From Paenibacillus macerans (lineage in GTDB: Bacteria; Bacillota; Bacilli; Paenibacillales; Paenibacillaceae), in NCBI RefSeq assembly GCF_023715465.1, contig NZ_JAMBOE010000018.1, forward strand, positions 53,160 through 117,159: 64,000 nt of DNA, in the 5' to 3' direction. The notes below the pieces were generated by a model. That model ran no database searches and had not been told where the DNA came from. It saw nothing but the letters and a program-made list of their open reading frames with translations. Below are positions 15,899 to 24,530 of the stretch, piece by piece. Each line of letters begins with the position of its first letter. Within the stretch, counting starts at the first letter, position 1. Made by a program: the position numbers and the translations under genes.

Positions 15899-17647
15899 TC
15901 ACCCCAGCCGTACTTTCGTTTTATGGCTAATGGCGACCATGCTTGCCTGGGGCTGAATCGAAACTTGATTCGATATCATGTACGGTGAGTAGGACCATTG
16001 GTATGGATCATATTTTTGGATCGGTTCCCCGGTGGAGTAAGTTCTGAGCTGTACGACGGGGGAATCGTAGATCCACAGTTCATCCTGTTCTTCATTAACA
16101 TAGATCCCGTCCACATCATTGATATCCTGATCAAGCAGCACCTCCATCCCTTCCGAACCGCTCTGAACTCTGACAATACGTGAAGAGGTATGATCTGCAT
16201 ATTGAGCGAAAATCACGCGATCTTGCGAATCCAGGCAGAGTGCGCAGCATACGTGGTTCTGCGGCATCGGAATGTCTTCTGTACGGTTTCCTTCGGCCTC
16301 GCCCAAATGAATGATTCGAACGGCCTGGCGTGCCGCATACGCCAACCTTTTGCTGTCCTGGCCAAACGAAATCGTTTGCGTCATGCCCACCCGGGACGGC
16401 AAACCCAGCCAGACGAAGATGTTCCCCTCATACACGGTTCGACATGAAGCCATATCCCACACCGTTATTTCCTGACCAAAACACCCGACAGCCAGCAACC
16501 TTTCATCCGGACTTATTTGAATCGCCGCGATTTTGCTGTTCTCGCCAAAAGTATGCTGAAGCACAACCTTTCCGCTCGCAAACTCCATGCAATAAAAGGT
16601 CCGATACGGCTCAGGGATACCGTAACCATCATCGCCTTGGGGATCATAGCTACCTGCGGTTGGAACAATGATCAAATATCGGCCGGTCGCGCTAAACGTG
16701 ACATAAGTGTATTCCTCGTAGTATGCGTTCCGCTCCAATTGCTCCCAATCCAATCCGGGACAACCGTATTCCTTGCATAAGCTTTTCTCCAAAAGATCAT
16801 ATACTTTAACCATGCCTACGCCCAACCCAACCACGAGATACCGGGAATCCGGACTAAAAGCCAGCCCTGCTTCATAGGCCTTCTCTTCCTTAAAAAGCTC
16901 CCTATTGTCCGAAAAAGAACAACCCTCTTTCCCGTCATCCGTACGAATCACCTTAAGCCCGCCGTCACTATACATCACCGCCAACAGAGTGGCGTCCGGG
17001 TTCAAAGCGACCTGTACGACCCACTCCTCAGAATCTCCTAATTCGATAAAAGCCTGATGCCTCTCTCTTAAGCGTTTAAAATCTAGACGGCTGCGCTCTT
17101 CAACTTTATGACGAAGCTCACCGATCGGGCCGGCAAAACACGCCGCCTCTTCGGTAGTAATTTCGGATAATTTACGCCTTGCGTCAATTACGTTGTAGTC
17201 CAGATAATCCGCAAACGCCAGGAAATATTTGATCCTGGAAGTCCATGCCGGCTGTAGTTTTCCATACTCCAACGATCCGCCGAAACTGCGCAGACAAGCC
17301 TCTTTCTCCCGCTCCTTTGTATATAAGAAGGCCATGTCTTGCAGCATATTCTTCATATGCACGGTGTCCCCTATTCTCTCCTGTGTATCGTTTGCGATCG
17401 GGTATATCTCCCCAAATTGCCGGGCGGCCTGCGTGGCCTTGGCACAATCGCCCAGCAGAATCGCGGCCTCTACGTAAAAATACAAGCTATGCAGGATATC
17501 CGCTTCGTGTTCTGGTGTGCTCTGTGAATGAACATTTTGCAATAACGGTTCCAATAATTTTAGCGTCTCCGCATACCTTCCCGTTCTATTGAATTCCTCA
17601 GCTTTATCCCGTAAAATTCCCACCGTCTTACAACCCCCGCTAATCAT
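15899..17647 (-). CDS. TPR-like / WD40 beta-propeller protein
   Basis: 582-residue soluble protein. Residues 10-200 are helical and TPR-like (FNRTGRYAETLKLLEPLL). From about 205 to the end come WD40-type blades, for example VVQVALNPDATLLAVMYSDG, AGLAFSPDSRYLVVGLGVGM and IAAIQISPDERLLAVGCFGQ. Such proteins act as interaction platforms; no enzymatic motif is seen. The ATG overlaps the stop of the upstream SUKH-HTH gene by 8 nt, indicating coupling. A GTG at 17626 with GCGGGGG before it is a possible alternative start. The biological role is unknown. Confidence 0.85.
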   Translation of the reverse strand: MISGGCKTVGILRDKAEEFNRTGRYAETLKLLEPLLQNVHSQSTPEHEADILHSLYFYVEAAILLGDCAKATQAARQFGEIYPIANDTQERIGDTVHMKNMLQDMAFLYTKEREKEACLRSFGGSLEYGKLQPAWTSRIKYFLAFADYLDYNVIDARRKLSEITTEEAACFAGPIGELRHKVEERSRLDFKRLRERHQAFIELGDSEEWVVQVALNPDATLLAVMYSDGGLKVIRTDDGKEGCSFSDNRELFKEEKAYEAGLAFSPDSRYLVVGLGVGMVKVYDLLEKSLCKEYGCPGLDWEQLERNAYYEEYTYVTFSATGRYLIIVPTAGSYDPQGDDGYGIPEPYRTFYCMEFASGKVVLQHTFGENSKIAAIQISPDERLLAVGCFGQEITVWDMASCRTVYEGNIFVWLGLPSRVGMTQTISFGQDSKRLAYAARQAVRIIHLGEAEGNRTEDIPMPQNHVCCALCLDSQDRVIFAQYADHTSSRIVRVQSGSEGMEVLLDQDINDVDGIYVNEEQDELWIYDSPVVQLRTYSTGEPIQKYDPYQWSYSPYMISNQVSIQPQASMVAISHKTKVRLG

Positions 17648-18302
17648 TTGATGAGGCCTTGATCATCTTCAAAAAGCCGTACACCTGCTTCATAGAGATT
17701 CCGAGCCGATCGGCCATTTCTTTAAGTGGTGTCCCTTGTCCATTCATCGCCCGGATTTGCCAAATCATTTCCTCTTCATACGCCTTGGCCGATTCGTATG
17801 CCGGGTCAAGCAGCATCTTCCAGGTTTCCGCATCAGCATAGTCCATCTCCGCGATTTCGGCGACCAGGGCATCCAACTCGGCACACGTGACCGGCAGTTT
17901 CCGATTCGCCTGCGGCCTAATTTGGCCTGTCATCCATTGATTGATTTTTTTGGCAGCCTCTCTCAAAAGCTGCATTGAACCGGCGATATAGCTGCCCGCA
18001 CCCCACTCGCCCATGCCGTGCATCAGATAGGAGACCGGCTGTCCGGCTTCGCCGAGGTCGACAATAATCGGATCACCGACCAGCAGCGTATGGCCGATAA
18101 CGATCCATTCCTCCTGCCAGGCTCCTTCCTCGTTTGAAACCAATGAACGGCCTGCCGGATCCACCCGGTAGCCTACCTGCTGATTCTCCAATTCATCGGG
18201 TGCAAAAATGGCAAAATCAAGCCATTCCTCAGCCTGCTCACACTCCCGTTTAAGCCGTTTCAGTTCTTCTTCAAACCCGGTATTCAAACTTTTACCTGCC
18301 AT
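17640..18302 (-). CDS. SUKH (SMI1/KNR4-like) protein with C-terminal helix-turn-helix
   Basis: 220 residues. The middle (about 40-120) has the SUKH look: GYRVDPAGRSLVSN, then IVIGHTLLVGDPIIVDLG and YIAGSMQLLREA. The C-terminal 30 residues (LKEMADRLGISMKQVYGFLK) form a helix-turn-helix. SUKH proteins are often immunity proteins for polymorphic toxins or binding modules. A fused DNA-binding helix would suggest a regulator, but the HTH may only be a coiled extension. It overlaps the WD40 gene by 8 nt. Confidence 0.65.
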   Translation of the reverse strand: MAGKSLNTGFEEELKRLKRECEQAEEWLDFAIFAPDELENQQVGYRVDPAGRSLVSNEEGAWQEEWIVIGHTLLVGDPIIVDLGEAGQPVSYLMHGMGEWGAGSYIAGSMQLLREAAKKINQWMTGQIRPQANRKLPVTCAELDALVAEIAEMDYADAETWKMLLDPAYESAKAYEEEMIWQIRAMNGQGTPLKEMADRLGISMKQVYGFLKMIKASSND

Positions 18303-18519
18303 ATTGTTTATACGTCCTCTCTCTTATTGCCATCAGAGAATTGGCGATAATTGGATTGTACGCATTACGCTAATACGTTGGCAAGTATTCCGGCGACGGA
18401 ATAGAGGTACGAAAGCATGCGCAAGGCCGGATCAGTTACCTTTAGCACATTGAGCGTCACCGCCGCTGCAAAGTATACTAGTGGATAGCATTGGCATTCA
18501 TATTTCATGATTTATCAGG

Positions 18520-19557
18520 ATGGGGGCGCATGGAGTGACGGCATTGTCTCGTTCGGAATGGAAGTCTACAAGCAAGTTTGAAAAAGAACGCATGATGCGT
18601 GAACTGGAGGAGAGGCTGCCGGAGGGCTTCACTTTTCAGCGGATCGAACGGTTTGAGCGGTACGGGCAAAGCCTCGAAACGGGTGTTTTCACGTATAACG
18701 GAAGTGAATTCGTCTGGATTCCGGGCGACCGGGTTACGCTGGGCTGGGACCCCAATCCATGGCCGGGCGATATGGACCGGATCACGTTTGATGATATGGT
18801 GGAAGGCTTAAACGATATGGGGATAGATGCAGCGGATGCGGAAAAAGTACTGCGGGAGCAGATGTCCCCGCCCCGCGAGGCGGTCATCGGACCGCTGCTG
18901 GTGGAGCGCCGTCCGCGTTCCGCCGGCTGGACCGAGGTAACGGAACAAGAGCTGGACCCCCAGGAAGACGCGGATATTTTGAAGCAACTGGCCATTTTCA
19001 AAGATTCGGCGTCCAGAGGTTATGAAGTATATCAGTCCTACCGTTTGGATCGTGACGGGGAGCGGATTCGGATTTACCTGTTCGAAAGCACCGGAGATTT
19101 CGCGGAATGGTCCGGAGGCAAACTGGGGGAGCATTTTAGCATCTTGACTGAAGAGGAATGGGAATACCTGTACGGTGGCGGAAGCCGCACGCTGTTTCCT
19201 TGGGGCGACAGCTTTGATTATACGATGAAGGTCGCTCATTTTGGCGAACTAGATCAACCCGAGCCTTCCGAAATTAATTTGGAAGAAGCGGGCTGCGAGA
19301 GGCCCTATGACCTTGAACTTCCGAATGCGTTTGGCCTCTGTTTTCTTGGTGACCCTTACCAAATGGAGCTTGTCGTATCGCCGGAAAGTATCGTTTCAAG
19401 CAAAGGTGGAGACGGCGGCTGCAACATTTGCGGCGGGATGGGTATCTTCTGGGGTTATCTGCCGGTCGCGACGTATTATAGATATCCGGAAGAGCACGAA
19501 TTGACGTGGGAAGACCGGCTTGACCATGTGCATTACCGGCGGGTTTTTCGCTTTTAG
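18520..19557 (+). CDS. Degenerate formylglycine-generating-enzyme (SUMF1)-like protein
   Basis: 345 residues. The C-terminal third keeps the SUMF1/FGE signature LTEEEWEYLYGGGSRTLFPWGDSF, followed by NAFGLCF and a final HVHYRRVFRF, where the family has NxxGLYDMxGN and GFR. The N-terminal part is acidic and unassigned. The GNVWEW motif is not kept, so catalytic activity is doubtful and the fold may serve in binding. ATG 18520 has no clear ribosome site; TTG 18544 with GGAG 8 nt upstream is an alternative start. Divergent from the SUKH-HTH gene. Confidence 0.7.
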   Translation: MGAHGVTALSRSEWKSTSKFEKERMMRELEERLPEGFTFQRIERFERYGQSLETGVFTYNGSEFVWIPGDRVTLGWDPNPWPGDMDRITFDDMVEGLNDMGIDAADAEKVLREQMSPPREAVIGPLLVERRPRSAGWTEVTEQELDPQEDADILKQLAIFKDSASRGYEVYQSYRLDRDGERIRIYLFESTGDFAEWSGGKLGEHFSILTEEEWEYLYGGGSRTLFPWGDSFDYTMKVAHFGELDQPEPSEINLEEAGCERPYDLELPNAFGLCFLGDPYQMELVVSPESIVSSKGGDGGCNICGGMGIFWGYLPVATYYRYPEEHELTWEDRLDHVHYRRVFRF

Positions 19558-19577
19558 ATAACTACCATGTAAGCAGA

Positions 19578-19611
19578 GGCAAGAGCCCGCGTATGAACGC
19601 AGGCTCTTGCC
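19578..19611. terminator. Bidirectional terminator
   Basis: A perfect 10-bp stem GGCAAGAGCC / GGCTCTTGCC lies between the convergent FGE-like gene and the unknown 552-residue gene. Confidence 0.75.
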
Positions 19612-19650
19612 TTCCCCCGGCCGGCTCGGCTTATTCCAACAACGCAACAT

Positions 19651-21309
19651 TTAAAGCGAGAGCAGCTGTTCCAGTCCTTCCTTTAGCGGCGGCTGGGCTT
19701 TTCGGGCCGCTCCGGCCAGTTTTTTCACGCTCCCGAAGATCCGGCACAGAACGAGCTCGCGTTCATGAGCTTCCTTGCCTTTCAGTGCCTCAAAGAGGGC
19801 TGCGGCAAGTTCGGGGCGGTCAATGACCGCATTTTTAACCGGTCTTCCCTCCTCGTTGCCTCCCAGCAAAATAGACACGAGCACCGGCATATGTTCCTCT
19901 TTCATGCCATGCGCCTCAATAAATGCCTCCGCATAGCCGTCCTGCACCAGTTGATGCTCCGTATCTACGAGTTCCATATAGCGGCAGACCAACGGAAAGT
20001 AGGACTCGCTGTACAAGCCGAGGCCCAATACGGAATAGGTGCCCGGCATCACCGATTTCTCGCCCGGTTCCACATCCCGGTACCAAGCGAACTCTTCCAT
20101 CGCGGCATCCGCATATTCCGCCAGCTTGGGGAACAGGGCCGGGTAACCAAGCGCATTAGCAAAAAATTGATGTTGCTTGGATTTCGCCAGCTTTTTTATC
20201 GGCAGAAAATGCTTCCGGCTGCTCTTCAGCTTGAGTTCATAGCTTTTAGGAAAACCCTGCCGCAGAAGGCCGATGATGTAATCCAGCGCTTCTTCGTAAG
20301 CAGGCTCCTCTTCGGATAAGATTCGAATCTCGATCGTCTGCGTAACGTCGTTATTCCTGCCTTCGACCCGCGCCCCCTTATAGGTACTCGCAAATTTTCC
20401 GCTGCCCGCTTTCAAGTAACCGGCTGCCTGTTCCGAACCCAATTGGACCGCAAGCTCCAGGTATTTCTGCCGGGTATCCGGTTCGGTGAAACCGATCTGC
20501 AGAGCCGCATATAAGAAAAATTCCATTTCGCCGCCATCCAGGGACGGCCTGTTCGGCTCGCCCTTCAAAATCCACTCGTTTCCGTAATCATCGGTACAAT
20601 CAAAATACCGCGGTAAAAAACGATCCTGCGCCCAGCCCTTAAAAGCCGAAGTATAATGCCGGATCCACTCGTTTTTGCGGTTCTGGTTCTTATGCAGCTT
20701 GCCGGAAAGACGGCGGATCAACGGATCGATCTCTCCCGCTTCCTGCTTCATCAGATCAGGATTGACCAAATGTTGGGCGAAAAAGAACATGTCCTGCTCA
20801 TCCGGCTGCACGGGCGGATCGGGGAGAATCTTGGTTTGGATAAACTGTTCCAGCGACTTTTGCAGTTGGCTCCGCTTGGGCTCATTAAACAACTGGCGGT
20901 TCAGCGTTAGATTCGATCTTTCCCGTTCAAACTCAAATACAATTTCAAACTTGTAATCAAAAAAACGGGAACCAAGCTCCTCCGAGCGGAACAGGCCGTC
21001 TACAAGCCCGCACAAGGCAGGAAAGAACTCCTCAGTCAGCAGTTCATCGCTCAACTCCGTTATATAAGCACCTGCTGTAGTTTTGTAGGAACTGTCGCTC
21101 CAAGAGAACGGCTCATAGACATCGATGTGAATTTTCCCCGCTTCCCAGGTATGCTTGCCTTTTCTCCAGGCTACTTGAAGGTAATCCATGATTCCTGCCT
21201 GCAGTCTGCTTTGATTTTTAAGTTCATCGATCCGCTTGCTTTCTTTGGCGTATATCGCGGTGACTTCTTTCCATACCTCATTCAAAAAAGCTTCCACGGC
21301 CTGGTTCAT
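19651..21309 (-). CDS. Large protein of unknown function
   Basis: 552-residue soluble protein without signal peptide or membrane segment. It is rich in charged and aromatic residues, with long helical stretches (MNQAVEAFLNEVWKEVTAIY) and a middle part with LELAVQLGSEQAAGYLKAG resembling a single Sel1/TPR-type helix pair. It may belong to a Paenibacillus-rich domain of unknown function (possibly DUF6138; this is from memory and uncertain). Monocistronic and convergent with the FGE-like gene. Confidence 0.7.
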   Translation of the reverse strand: MNQAVEAFLNEVWKEVTAIYAKESKRIDELKNQSRLQAGIMDYLQVAWRKGKHTWEAGKIHIDVYEPFSWSDSSYKTTAGAYITELSDELLTEEFFPALCGLVDGLFRSEELGSRFFDYKFEIVFEFERERSNLTLNRQLFNEPKRSQLQKSLEQFIQTKILPDPPVQPDEQDMFFFAQHLVNPDLMKQEAGEIDPLIRRLSGKLHKNQNRKNEWIRHYTSAFKGWAQDRFLPRYFDCTDDYGNEWILKGEPNRPSLDGGEMEFFLYAALQIGFTEPDTRQKYLELAVQLGSEQAAGYLKAGSGKFASTYKGARVEGRNNDVTQTIEIRILSEEEPAYEEALDYIIGLLRQGFPKSYELKLKSSRKHFLPIKKLAKSKQHQFFANALGYPALFPKLAEYADAAMEEFAWYRDVEPGEKSVMPGTYSVLGLGLYSESYFPLVCRYMELVDTEHQLVQDGYAEAFIEAHGMKEEHMPVLVSILLGGNEEGRPVKNAVIDRPELAAALFEALKGKEAHERELVLCRIFGSVKKLAGAARKAQPPLKEGLEQLLSL

Positions 21310-21389
21310 TGTCTGTCCTCCTGTTTCACTAAAGCGATGACGATATTTGCAACTATTTCAACGATAGGCCATGAGACATGACTTCTTCT

Positions 21390-22822
21390 TTATCCCAGCA
21401 TCCCCCGGATCGGAGTTGCTTTCGTTTCCCCAAAGGATACATTGATTCCGCTGCGGATTTCAATCCCCTGATCTAAAAGCTCAACTTCAACGCTCAGCGT
21501 AAACGGTGTTTCAATCCGCCGAATCGTCAGGAGCAGCGTTTCCGCGTTCTTCCAGGTAAAAGAGGCGGCGATCCGTTCCTCCGGTCCGGACAGGGATGAC
21601 CGCCCGATGATCCATTCGCCCTGGCCCAACTCAAGGACATGCTCCCCTTGCTTGTTTTGGATCAGCAGGCTGGCCTTATTTTCGTTAAAGTCCACGCGGA
21701 AGCTTGTCAGACCCAGCTCATTTTCTTCAAGGCTATAGTTTTGCCCGTTCATCCGGTTTTCGGTGTCAGAGCAACGCTCCAGCCGCGGCGGTTCCAGGCG
21801 AAGCTCCCGCAGCCGGCGCTCCAGTTCTCCGGACGAACCATCTGGGACAGCCGGGATCGGCCCAAAGGCCCTACGCAAATGATCCCACACCCCGTTCAGC
21901 ACGCCCTGAAGGTCGTTTGTGCCCGCGGTCATCGCAATCACCGCATCCTGCTCCGGCAAAACGATGCAAAACTGTCCGAACGCCCCATCCCCCCGATAAA
22001 CGCCGTGACGGCAGCGCCAAAACTGATAACCGTACCCTTGCGCCCAGTCGCTGTCCCCGCCGTCCCCGTTGGAAATCTGCTTCGAGGTCGCCGCTTCAAT
22101 CCAGCTTTCTTCCACCAGCCGCCGGCCATACCATAACCCTTTTTGCAGATACAGTTGGCCGAATTTGGCGATATCCTCGGTCGTAACTTTTAAGCCGTAA
22201 CCCCCGGTATGGATGCCGCGCGGACAGGTTTCCCAGGCCGGATGTTCAATGCCAAGCGGCTCAAACAACCGGGGCTGCAAAAACTCAAGCAGTGTTTGAC
22301 CGGACGCCTGCTGCAAAATCGCCGGCAGCATATAAGTGGCCCCGGTGTTATACAGGAAAAACGTTCCGGGCTCATGTTCCACCGGCTGCTTTAAAAAGGC
22401 TTTGACCCAGTTGCCGTCCTCCGCTTCGTGCAGCGCTTCCGTCGTATCGGCGGCATGGCCGGTGCCCATCATCAGCAAATGGCGGATTTGCATCGCGGCC
22501 AGATTGGGTGAAACCTCGTCAGGCAGATCATCCGGAAAAAGGAGATCACCGGGTCGTCCAGCTTCAGCACCCCTTCCTGCACTGCCATGCCGATCGCGGT
22601 CGAGGTGAAGCTTTTGCTCAACGAAAACAGCATGTGAGGAAGCTCAGGTCCATAGGGTGCCCACCAGCCTTCCGCCGCCACATGTCCGTGGCGCACCAGC
22701 ATAAAACTGTGCAGCTCGATTGATTGCGTTTTCATTTTGTCCAGAAAATCGATGACCTGGCGAGCCGAAACTCCCAGCTCCTCCAAACTTTTTCTCGGCA
22801 GCATTTTTCCCAAGGTGTTCAT
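21390..22822 (-). pseudogene. Serine hydrolase (class C beta-lactamase fold), frameshifted
   Basis: The 5' frame (22822 to about 22535) carries the SxxK motif in LFSLSKSFTS and ends in DDPVISFF. The 3' frame (about 22535 to 21390) continues DLPDEVSPNLAAMQIRH and carries the YxN-type FLYNTGATYML. The frames join if one C is restored in the TTTTTCC run at 22533-22540. The intact protein would be about 477 residues with an extra C-terminal domain. Such proteins are mostly peptidases or esterases rather than antibiotic-degrading enzymes. The frameshift may be a sequence error. Confidence 0.75.
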
Positions 22823-22938
22823 GTTTCCATCTCCCCTATTTGGAAATTTTGGAACTTGAAACGGACTGATTCAATTATAGATAAAAAACGGCGGCTTATG
22901 TTACGATATTTACAGAAAAAAAACAGGAGATTACGACC

Positions 22939-23496
22939 ATGCGCAAAAAAATTGTAGCCATCGATATGGACGATACGATCTGCCATCTCGTGCCCAAAGC
23001 GATACACTATCACAATTTGCTGTACCCCGGCCAGCCGCTGACCATGGAGAAGATGACCAGCTTTGACATGACGAAAATTTGGCATCCCGATTGCAATGAG
23101 GACATTTTTTTCGGACGGCCGGGTTTGTATGAAGAGCTTGAAATTTTTGACGAGCACACGGTTGAAGAAGTGCGGAAAATCACGCTCGAACATGACGTCA
23201 TCATCGTGACGGCCGCCAGACCATCCGCGGTTCCGGAAAAATGGAACTGGCTGCAGCGGTATATGCCCTTTATTCCGTACGAGAACTTTTTTATCGCCAG
23301 ACGCAAGTCCCTGGTCAATTTCGACCTGCTGATCGATGACGGACCGCATAACCTGCTCCCCGCCAAGGAAGCCGGCAAATTAACGATCGGCATTCCCCGC
23401 CCCTGGAACGCGCCGATTCAGGACCGGTTCCTGATGAAGGATTCCTGGGATGGCATGAGCGAGTTGGTTAACCGCCTGCTGGCCGAAGGTTCATGA
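22939..23496 (+). CDS. 5'(3')-deoxyribonucleotidase, HAD superfamily
   Basis: Dephosphorylates deoxynucleoside monophosphates; cytoplasmic. The 185 residues start MRKKIVAIDMDDTICHL, where DMDDT carries the nucleophile Asp9 and acid/base Asp11. Motif II is probably the Thr in IIVTAARPS and the late metal-binding acidic motif is LLIDDGPHN. The length suits the NT5C/YorS-like family. ACAGGAG lies 8 nt before the ATG. It is monocistronic and its terminator overlaps the stop codon. Confidence 0.85.
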   Translation: MRKKIVAIDMDDTICHLVPKAIHYHNLLYPGQPLTMEKMTSFDMTKIWHPDCNEDIFFGRPGLYEELEIFDEHTVEEVRKITLEHDVIIVTAARPSAVPEKWNWLQRYMPFIPYENFFIARRKSLVNFDLLIDDGPHNLLPAKEAGKLTIGIPRPWNAPIQDRFLMKDSWDGMSELVNRLLAEGS

Positions 23497-23529
23497 AAAT
23501 GAACGTTCGGCCTCGCTTCTTTTATTTTC
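23481..23529 (+). terminator. Terminator overlapping the nucleotidase stop codon
   Basis: GGCCGAAGGTTCAT and ATGAACGTTCGGCC form a 14-bp stem with one mismatch and a GAAA-type loop, then a T-rich tail (CTTCTTTTATTTTCC). Confidence 0.75.
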
Positions 23530-23811
23530 CCTCTGTTTGAAAAAGTGGACGTTCGCGGCGAAACGGCACACCCGCTTTTTCAATATTTGACCGGGCAGGC
23601 GCCTTTTCATGGATTTGATCCGGAAAGTGCGGACGGCCGGTGGATGAGGGATTTTTTGCGGCAAAAATATCCGGACATCTACGCGGGCAACGGGGTGAAG
23701 TGGAATTTCTCGAAGTTTTTAATCGATCGTGACGGCCAAGTGAAAGCAAGATTCGAGCCCACGATACAGCCGGAAGACATCCACCCTTTCATTGAACGGG
23801 CCTTCGGATAG
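23527..23811 (+). pseudogene. C-terminal fragment of glutathione peroxidase
   Basis: The translation FPLFEKVDVRGETAHPLFQY and GVKWNFSKFLIDRDGQVKAR matches the second half of bacterial glutathione peroxidases, including the Trp-Asn pair of WNF. The first 80 or so residues with the catalytic Cys/Sec and Gln are absent, and the frame is closed upstream at 23500. It starts inside the terminator of the nucleotidase gene, so it is unlikely to be expressed well. It is interpreted as a deletion remnant. Confidence 0.7.
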
Positions 23812-23850
23812 TTCACGGCTCACTCTTGAAAATGTTTCCTACCTCCTGTA

Positions 23851-23871
23851 TTTTTGTTGTACATACAAAAT
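23851..23871. promoter_or_regulatory. Candidate operator 1 of the MarR regulator
   Basis: TTTTTGTTGTACATACAAAAT; its reverse complement is nearly identical to the site at 24485. It lies 48 bp upstream of marR, after TTGAAA-17-TATTTT, a possible promoter. Confidence 0.6.
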
Positions 23872-23918
23872 AAATTTGGAATAGATTCGCAGCTTCGATC
23901 CGATAAGGAGGAACTTTC

Positions 23919-24383
23919 ATGCCGCAGGAACCAAACAGCCCCACAGAGCCGGCCTCTGAACAAGAGGGCTCTTTTTTGCACACCTGTATGTATTTCACCA
24001 CCAACCGCTTGAGCCGGGCGATTACGCGCCTCGCCGACGAGGCGTTTGCCATGACGGGGCTCGCCCCGGCTTACGGTTACCTGGTGCGGCTCGTCATCGC
24101 CAACCCCGGCATCACCCAAAAGGAGCTTTCCGAGAAGCTGTACATTACCCCCTCCACGCTGACCCGTTTCATCGACAAGCTGGCGGGAAAGCAGCTGGTG
24201 GAGCGCAAGGTCCAGGGAAAAACCGTACTTGTGTACCCGACGGACAAAGGGATCGCCATGAAGGAATCGCTGCTTGAAGCTTCCAAAAAGCTGAAGGCCT
24301 CCTACGAGGCTATCCTCGGCAAAGAATTGGCCGATGTGCTGACCCGTCAGCAGGAATCCGCAAGCGAGATGTTCGAGCGCTAA
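23919..24383 (+). CDS. MarR family transcriptional regulator
   Basis: 154-residue winged-helix regulator. The recognition helix region is ITQKELSEKLYITPSTLTRF (about 65-85) and the wing is VERKVQGKTVLVYPTDKG. It is expected to repress itself and the adjacent MFS gene: matching palindromic sites lie before both genes. The ligand may be a substrate of the transporter. AAGGAGG lies 8 nt before the ATG. Confidence 0.92.
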   Translation: MPQEPNSPTEPASEQEGSFLHTCMYFTTNRLSRAITRLADEAFAMTGLAPAYGYLVRLVIANPGITQKELSEKLYITPSTLTRFIDKLAGKQLVERKVQGKTVLVYPTDKGIAMKESLLEASKKLKASYEAILGKELADVLTRQQESASEMFER

Positions 24384-24484
24384 AGTGTGATGTACGAGGC
24401 ATAACCACGGCGCCGGCGTGCAGAGCAGAGCACAGTGCGCAGTACGCGCCAGGAAAAGAACCAAGGGCTTTTTTATTTTCAATA

Positions 24485-24506
24485 ATTTTGTATGTACAAA
24501 CAAAAT
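24485..24506. promoter_or_regulatory. Candidate operator 2 of the MarR regulator
   Basis: The site reads ATTTTGTATGTACAAACAAA plus AT, sharing the TTTTGTATGTACAA core with the site before marR, in opposite orientation. It lies 25 bp before the MFS start. Confidence 0.6.
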
Positions 24507-24530
24507 AAAACAAAAAGGGAGAACCATACG

